Below, piece after piece: positions 57,172-64,000 of a stretch of DNA of 64,000 nucleotides. A program made the position numbers and the translations under genes. Location: positions 78,165,696 through 78,229,695 of the forward strand of contig OY720643.1 of assembly GCA_963169105.1 (NCBI GenBank), read 5' to 3'. The DNA comes from Ceriagrion tenellum. Taxonomy: Eukaryota > Arthropoda > Insecta > Odonata > Coenagrionidae. Below the pieces are notes generated by a model. It saw only the letters and a program-made list of their open reading frames with translations. It did no database searches and had not been told where the DNA came from. The number at the start of each line of letters is the position of its first letter. Position 1 is the stretch's first letter.

Positions 57172-57730
57172 GCGAGCCAACTGACGGGCGTGTTGCGGGG
57201 TGTACAAGAACACCAACCATGAATGCGTAGGTAATAGGGAAGGGGTTGAGTGAGTTTCACATAAACTTCGTTGTATTATGTTAGAGTCACACTGTTTTAA
57301 TCGCTCATGGTGCGTGGAAAGATGGAAATTTTGTACCTGTCAATTTGGTAATGCTTCTCTCATATTTTAACTCTCCTATCCTTATGAAGGTACGTATGAA
57401 ATTGCGGGGACAAAATATAACCCTGTCATACTGGAGCTCTCGTGGTCTGAGTATTTCAAGAAATCCAAGCCGGGCGTGTAGCCTTCCGAGTCTTTAGTGG
57501 CCTCTAACATTGTCATTATATTCACCAGCTTTAGACGACTTTCTTTTCTCTTGTAGCATTTTATATCGACGCTTGCGGCTTTTCTTTAAATTAATCTAAC
57601 ATACTTCGCGAAATATATCTTTCTACGCAAGGTCGCAAATGTTCGCGGCGTATTTTTAACTTGGTCTAATTAAAGCTAAGTAGCTTCTGTCTTTTACATT
57701 TCCATCTGAGAAGTTTCCTAGTTTTCCCCT
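57172..57730 (-). mobile_element. CR1/Jockey-like LINE 3' end (copy L7), tail-to-tail with L6
   Basis: Minus strand. The 3' UTR motif appears as GACGGGCGTGTTGCGGGGTG near 57183, then degraded coding text up to CATTTCCATCTGAGAAG near 57700. It meets copy L6 tail-to-tail with only a few bases between. The TTTCACATAAACTTCG segment recurs at about 54108. Confidence 0.7.
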
Positions 57731-57739
57731 GAATAATCT

Positions 57740-59250
57740 TAGTTTCTTTTAATGCAACGCCAAAAATGTCTTGCATGTTTTTGCGCTAAGCTAGAATTTA
57801 TCGAAATTCCTAAGTCGTTGCAATGGATGTAAGAAACCTGTTCGACTCTTTATCCTCATGTGGCCGCTTTTCTCAGTTATGCGGGTACAAGCACTGTTTG
57901 TATAATGTTCATTATATCATCTAATGGCTCAATTAATCTGAACTTTTTAAAAGTAGCTTTGCTTAAACAATTGTAGACAGCTGCAAAAAACTAGGAGTTT
58001 ACTCTGTGTGTAAACTTATGGAGTATATAAAAAATCGGAGGTCACACGGTGTAAACTTCTGAATAACCTCCGATAATATAAGGTGATATCAGGTTTGGAT
58101 TTATATTTGTTTCTATGATGGTCTATCGTGGCCTATAGTTCTTAAATGGCTAAGGAAGTCTGTCAGGATTTACGCATAAAATTACCTGTGGCATAAACTT
58201 ATTTTGATTTGTAAAACTCATTTAGTAAAGGTGTGCGAATGTTTGATCATAAACCTTAATTTTTTTAAAATAAATAGTTAAGCATTTAAGGAGTTACAAC
58301 AGTAATTATGATCAACACTATATCAAATTACTGTCAATTATGATCGTAAAATTCAGTATACCGGACAGTTATTTATTAAAAGACCGTGAAACCCGAAAAA
58401 ATTCTTTCAAATCTTTAACCAGAAAGTACATTTTCAAACTACAATACTCTATAGGTGATGCTGTGTCGTATTTGAAGAGTAGGAATAATTGATTCGCTTA
58501 CGAGTGAGTCCTTATTGGATATTAGTGAACTACACGTCCTACATTAAAATTCTTAATTATTTTTGCTTCTTAACCTGATTGTACCTGTTTTTGTATTACG
58601 ATCGACTCTAAGTGATTAATAGATATTTGACGCTTTTCTTTGATGTTGTTTCCGAGGGTTGATGTGTCTTTCGATGTCCCGTACTTTGGGGAAAGATTAA
58701 TAATGTAGGAAACTGGACGTGTGTTAGCGCTCCTCGAATAAATAGTATTTTTCCGTGGTAATTACCTGTAAGGAGTGGAAATGAGAGCCGGAAAAGTAAA
58801 ATTGACGCAGCAGACATTGTTTTACGCATTCGTTCTTGTGTTTCATCATTCACTTCACATTGTGCCCGGAATAGATGCTTATTTATTTCCTGTCAAACTC
58901 AGAACCGTGTGTAAAAATATCGACAGTTTAATTTTTTTCCCCATTCAAGTCACAACAAAGAGTTTCCAATGCGTACCTTACCGAAAAGGGTCAATGGCAT
59001 GTCTCTGGATGCTTTGTTTGATTATTTTTTTCCCTGCCGTCGACAGGAAAATAAGCGCATTGTTTCGGAGGGTCAGTGACATAACCGTCGCTCCTCGAGT
59101 CTCCTTTGTTTTTATTCTGTTTGGGCGAACCTTTTTTATTTCGTCTACCTTCTACCCCTGTGGGGTGCTTAATGTGACTTAATCTGTTCCCCCGGCGTTA
59201 TTATCTTTCAACCCTTCGGATGAATGCGGCCCTGATTTCGTGGCAAGTGT
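57740..59250. other. Intron sequence with one unassigned 135-codon frame
   Basis: The frame at 58775-59182 (+) is Phe- and Leu-rich with hydrophobic stretches but has no recognisable family and no splice support. A short hairpin (ATCGGAGGT...ACCTCCGAT) is at about 58033-58075. Confidence 0.3.
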
Positions 59251-59379
59251 GTAAGGGGGGAACCGTGGCTTTAAAACCGTCGCGGGATAAGGCGGAAGCA
59301 ATGACAGCAGCTTGCTGGTACCCACGACAATGTCTTCAGGTGAAACCCCGCTCTCACCACGCTTAGTGGTGAAAAAAGG
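59251..59379 (+). repeat. Repeat family R7, copy 2
   Basis: Homologous to 46056-46172: GTGGCTTTAAAACCGTCGCG, GGCGGAAGCAATGAC, ACGACAATGTCTTCAGGTGA. Confidence 0.55.
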
Positions 59380-59399
59380 ATCAAAAGTCCAAACCATTA

Positions 59400-61130
59400 C
59401 CACGGTACGTACTTACCCTTCACCGAATCCTTAATCCTTAATTTTTTTCCTTTCTCCGAACCCTTGAAAATCTCCTGCCGCCATCGCCGCCTCCTGGAGA
59501 AAATTCTAGATCAGCTTAGTTGCTTTTAAGTTTAAGTTTTACCGAACTAGCGGAACCAGCTGGTAGAAAACAGAATCACAACCCCTTTGATATTTATTGT
59601 GGTTATTTATTAGATATTAAGAAAAATTGCCAGAGTTGGCTTTTAAATTGAATGTGTTATGAAAAGATTTTATGAAGAATAATTCGAAATGAAATGTGTA
59701 TTACTAGAAATATAGTTTATATCGTGTAAAATATACAACAGAATAGCTGGAGGTTTTGAGGTATGAAACTGAGGTTCTAAATAGGCTGTTGTATTCTCGG
59801 ACGGGTAGATAGAGGTGGTGGTGGACTGTAACGGGGTTAAACAATTACCCCCTAAGAAGAGCCGCTAAGAAGAAGATCGCTGGTAGAGATGAACACGAAA
59901 TTCTGTATTTTGAGACGGCGACTGTAGCGCAAGGTTAGGGTGGAAATGTGAAGAGAGAAATCCGGAAAAACGTACGGTAACAGGTTTGCCGGCAGACCTG
60001 GAAAACCTGGAAAGGTCACGGAATTTGAAAATAGATGTTGAAAAAACGTGGAAATCTCGAGGAAATGCATAACTTATTCTTATTAATAGATATATTTTTA
60101 CTAAATTCTAATAGATTAATTTTTATTTAAGATTTTTTAAAAATAATGACGCATTTGTTTTTTAACTCTGCATAGAATTAAAAGAAAAAAACTGAAAATC
60201 CGAAATCATTGCAATGGATACCAAAATAATTCAGTTATGAACCAGTCTTTCCAAACCGAAAGATTTGTCTACAGGTGCCGTTCGGTTGGTATAGCTCAAT
60301 TCTTTGGCTCTACAATTTATTACGTCTGCAAATACATGAAATATTTCAAATTACTTTGATCATCACTTGATGAAGACAATTTTGGGAAAGGTAACGAGGT
60401 AGTGTTACAGTATGCCATAGAGGAAGACGCATGCAGCATAAAAGTGGCATGGATAACATACCTATAATTTCTTGCTTTTCACGTAGGAATCATCTCTCCT
60501 TGAGCTGCGTATTAAATTGAATTTAGATACTATCGTAATGTTATTTTATTTCATTTCCATTAGTAAGGTTTATAAGGGCTTCAGGTAAGCAAGTGTTCAT
60601 GGTAGATACGTAAGCATTTTACTCATTTTCTCGTAAGTAATAGCTAGGTAAAATATTTGGAGAATTCCTTTTTACCATTGAGTTTTTATTTTCTTCATAC
60701 GCTGAGGTTTTTTCCAAAGTAATCATCTAGGACTACCGCTTTTTTACTAGTGAGTAGCATTACGTGTTCCATTTTTGCAAGTATTGTCCTAAAAGGTTGA
60801 TATTACTGGTCGATAGATCCAAATTTTGCGTATGTGTTTAGTTAAAGAGTGTAATTATCGCTTTTTATTTGCGGTAATTTCACAATTTTATCTTTCGTAG
60901 CTTGGAGTTGGACTTTTTCTGAGTACTCTATCTATTATAGTTAACTTCAACAAGAGTTTTCCCCTTTAAACGCCATAGTCTTAAATCTTACACTCGTACT
61001 TCCCTTCCCATCCCTAAAACCTCCCCACAATCCTTTACCTCGGGCCCGTGGCTTCGAGTGCGATCTCGGACTGAGACAACAAGGCGATCAATGCACTTTT
61101 TTTTCCTTCCCTCCCCCACTGTCTCGTATT
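59400..61130. other. Intron sequence without a recognised feature
   Basis: Only short frames on both strands. Nothing recognised. Confidence 0.4.
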
Positions 61131-61139
61131 TCATTGTCG

Positions 61140-61290
61140 CCGGATTAGCGACGTGCCGTGTGAGGGATGGAATGGGGGAAGGAGATTGGGGTTGGGATGG
61201 TGAATTTAACGGAAGGGGGCTGGGATTGAGGAGGGTGACGATAAAGGGTGGGGGTGAAGTAGAGATCCCAGGTATGGGGAGAGATTAAAT
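61140..61290 (+). other. G-rich purine tract
   Basis: Repeated G-runs (GAATGGGGGAAGGAG, AAGGGGGCTGGG, GGGTGGGGGTG) on the plus strand. Possible quadruplex former; function unknown. Confidence 0.3.
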
Positions 61291-61556
61291 TAGTCCGTGT
61301 GTTTACTCCGGTTTGCTGCAAATATTCTAAAGCCTTCTCACCCCCCTGACCGTTCTCCGATGCCCAGACAGGGACCTCAGTGTATGTAAAGTCTACAGCC
61401 GATGTAAATATGGGAAGCTCTGCCTGCGCCACGACTCGGAATTAGCTGTAATTACATTAAATTTACGTCTTCATGTTTCTTACGTTGGCTCTGCATTCGA
61501 AATAAGACGCGGGAAAATGAGACGGAAGCTGGAGTGAAAAGAGTAGGGAAGGTTAA

Positions 61557-62066
61557 GGCAGTTTTAGCGAAGTATCACTTTACCTAGAAATAATTAAATT
61601 AATCTCATTTTAAAGAAGAATATCTTCTTCCTAAGATACTAAAATGTCAGCCCCTTACCGCACTTCTTTCCGAGATTTGTGACGAAAAATACCAGCCCTT
61701 TTAAACGGGATATTGTACTTGTTTGCCTTTCAGAGAGACCTTATTTAAAAAAAATTAGGAATTTAACTACCTAGATCTCGCCAAAGAAATCAACAGTGTG
61801 GAGTTTGTATGTTTTCTCAGCCATTTTTAAAAATAAATTATATTCTCACAGCAGTAATTTTTTAGAATCACAAAAAACCTTCCCTTGTGAAGGGATATAC
61901 ACGTGCCATGTGAAAAAATGGGTCAAATTAGACACTTATTTAGAGATTTCTTTGTAATTACTTAGAATTTCTGTCATATAAAAGCATATTATTGTACCAT
62001 TAATAATGCAATGTTTAAATCATGCTTTCTATTGCTGCTGAAATTAAAACATATGTGGATTGAGGC
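61557..62066 (+). mobile_element. TTAA-type element, family R2, copy e (3' end lost)
   Basis: TTAA (61553-61556) precedes GGCAGTTTTAGCGAAGTATC. The body follows copies a and b to about 62066, where the right terminal repeat is missing. Confidence 0.7.
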
Positions 62067-63050
62067 TATTTAGACTCAAGTTTGGGACAAGTTTTCACGT
62101 AAACTTGACGGTTGCAATCAACCGAGAGTCTAAAAATGCTGTCAATTCTTGGAAAAGTACGAGAAGTTAGAGATGCCGTTGATTTACAAAATATTGAAAA
62201 CCTGTTTAATAGCATGATAAAGGACACGTCTGAACTGTATCACCAGTGAGGTGTTCAAGAAAGGAACAGAAAATGATGGAGATGTCATAAAACCAAGAAA
62301 AATGAAAAAATGAGACGTAGGCAAGGGAAAAGAGAAACAGACAATTAGCATATCAAACGGTCGAACTTCCAAGTTCATTATAAAGGTAAAGGAGGATGAA
62401 ACACGAGAGCAAAGGAGATAATTTATTTATTATAATTTGGTTTTACTTTGAGTGAAAATAATGAAAGAGGTGAATATAAAAGCAGGAATATTGCTATTAA
62501 AATGGGCGTTGGAAACAGAAGACGACTTTCACATGTACAGGTTGACGTGTTAAAAAGATCAAGGAAAAAATATGCATACATCTGATGATTATGCTGTGTG
62601 AAGTGAAAGTCAAGGAGAAACGGCTTTTTTAAAGGTGAAGAATATTAAAACGTGTTGATACAGAAAAATGGTGTGTTGAGGTATGGAAGTTTTGTTGTAA
62701 AAGAATGAATTCGTCGAGAAAGACATAATTATTATTTTAGGTATTAGATTCGTCTAATAAATTATGAGAAAGGGCGTTGAATAAGTATGTAGCTCACAAA
62801 ATATAATCCCGTATTCATTGCAGCTATGGAAGCTACACTTATATGTTTGAAGCCCTTGATGCTTTTTAGCTGTCCCCGCATTGTTAGTAAAATTATTAAT
62901 AAAAACCTAGCCATTTGCCATTTCGAAAAAAAATAATTTATACTATCTCCCCATGTTGTATTATTATTTGTTACCTTCTTCTTGTTATGTTTTTACGTTT
63001 GTGTCCTTATTTGTTTGTTATATGTTCACTTTAAAATGGCTTTATGCTGT
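62067..63050. other. Intron sequence without a recognised feature
   Basis: AT-rich, purine-rich plus strand. No gene or shared repeat recognised. Confidence 0.4.
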
Positions 63051-63065
63051 ATGTGATCCTTTTAT

Positions 63066-63096
63066 CAAATAAATAAATAAAATAAATAAAAAAAGA
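63066..63096 (+). repeat. (AAATA)n tract, possible LINE tail
   Basis: CAAATAAATAAATAAAATAA and A-rich continuation. Such tracts often mark the 3' end of a LINE; the preceding 150 bp could be its 3' UTR, but this is unproven. Confidence 0.6.
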
Positions 63097-63099
63097 TAT

Positions 63100-64000
63100 T
63101 CCATGCCTTAATTAAGGAAGGATAAATCTACCGTCTGTTATGAGCCATACTCAACAATTATTGTAGACAGATAACCTCATAGAGGGATTGAAAAGTCATT
63201 ATCCTATCAGAAAAAATTGTATATTGTTGTAGAAAAAGTTGTATCATGATTATGAATAAAAGTAAAAGACTTAATTAGCTCTTTTACAAATCCTTTTTTT
63301 ACACCCTAGGAAAATCAGCCGCTTAATATGCTCTCTCAACCTCTGTTTTCTCCTCAGACCCTACAGTGCTAAAACCTTAAGTTTGTTTTGAGACGTTAGA
63401 TGCCGTAATAAATCAAGTTGGTGAGCTTCAGGGAAGTGTATACAACAGCTTTCCGCGTGAATTTCAGTCAATTTTTACCGGTACACGATTCGTTTACCTA
63501 CATGGGGTTCCATTAGCCAGAGTGCGTGAGGGGAAAGTTTCGTCGAAGGTATCCGTTAAAATTTAATCTTAAACCAACTCGAGCTGGGTGATGGAGGGTG
63601 GGAAGAAAAAGTAGGGAGAAAGATAAAAGGAGTACAGATGGAGATAAGTAGAAGATAAGGGGTGAGATGGCGAAAAAGCTGTTGCGGATGAGAAATAGGA
63701 TATCTGATCCATTGTATACTACCGTATCTGTTTGGTCATGGCTTCAAACGAAATATTTCTGCAATAATAGTTAATATTTTCCTCAAATCTTGGCAAAATG
63801 CATTTAATCTTAGATAAATGACTGCTAATCTCAATGGATGCAATGAAAAGTTGAAAATTTCCAAGGCTTTGTGAAATCTCCACTCCAATTGCGCCCTCAA
63901 AATATTGTTTTCTGGAGCGTGGTGATATAATTTTTTTTTCAAATTTCGTCTGCACTTATTTTCACGTGTCGTTGCTGCAGAAGAACATATTATTCAGCAA
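63100..64000. other. Intron sequence without a recognised feature
   Basis: Two overlapping minus-strand frames near 63719-63955, unrecognised. No exon of the myosin gene seen before the window ends. Confidence 0.4.

Larger units (their letters stand above)
41859..64000 (+). other. Intron 2 of the myosin gene (continues past the window)
   Basis: I found no exon encoding the expected TYTGSILVAVNPY or GESGAGKTE segments to the right, so the intron appears to run at least 22 kb. It is filled by the elements listed below. Confidence 0.45.

Noticed and set aside
58775..59182. 135-codon frame with hydrophobic stretches
   Set aside because: No recognisable domain or signal, T-rich composition, no supporting context.

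Overview
The window looks like intronic DNA of a large animal gene, most likely from an arthropod. It is AT-rich, has no dense gene array, and is crowded with decayed transposable elements: CR1/Jockey-type and other LINE 3' ends, tRNA-derived SINEs, Ty3/gypsy and Ty1/copia remnants, PIF/Harbinger, hAT and TTAA-flanked DNA elements, and Penelope-like repeats. There is nothing prokaryotic, no rRNA gene and no CRISPR array. Insect is my best guess, perhaps a hemimetabolous or palaeopteran one, but the species cannot be fixed from the sequence alone.

One host gene can be supported, on the + strand. A GC-richer first exon lies at the left end, with a TATATAA box at 100-106, a leader containing short uORFs and a strong-context ATG at 559. 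Its donor is at 613/614 in phase 1. The next exon I can identify is at 41752-41858. It carries the start of a myosin motor domain (core GVPDMT and the segment ending DQIY). It enters in the matching phase and leaves in phase 0 just where other myosins continue with the TYTGSILV segment. The gene is therefore an unconventional myosin with no long N-terminal extension, probably in the MyTH4-FERM group (classes VII/X/XV/XXII), with a first coding intron of about 41.1 kb and a second intron longer than 22 kb. The ATP-binding P-loop exons must lie beyond the right edge.

Layout. 1-613: promoter, leader and exon 1. 614-41751: intron 1, holding three copies of a ~550-bp repeat (2.2, 4.9, 13.2 kb); LINE 3' ends (6.1, 8.8, 14.3, 17.2, 25.1, 31.8, 33.1 kb); two 310-bp SINEs (14.5, 30.7 kb) and a second SINE family (16.1, 20.1, 20.5 kb); a block at 22.8-24.6 kb in which 376-bp direct repeats flank a 402-bp foldback; a deleted Harbinger element (29.8 kb); a 2.9-kb block with Penelope-like direct repeats and a Harbinger fossil (33.2-36.1 kb); an 86-bp hairpin insertion (36.5 kb); a complete 877-bp hAT-type element (37.7 kb); and a Ty3/gypsy relic (39.2-41.3 kb) ending just upstream of exon 2. 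41859-64000: intron 2, holding paired TTAA elements (42.3 and 42.9 kb), a copia relic (43.5-44.3 kb), a DUF4817-type transposase fossil (44.9 kb), LINE inverted pairs (46.2, 53.4-55.3, 56.6-57.7 kb), Penelope-like ribozyme-type motifs (49.9, 56.3 kb), a SINE (55.4 kb) and a CpG/G-rich patch (55.7-56.1 kb).

Apart from the myosin exons I see no intact host gene. Most open frames are short and either lie antisense to the repeats or have no recognisable content. The most interesting material is structural: the phase-matched split myosin start, the foldbacks with clear duplication signatures, and the recurring CTGATGA...GAAA motifs.
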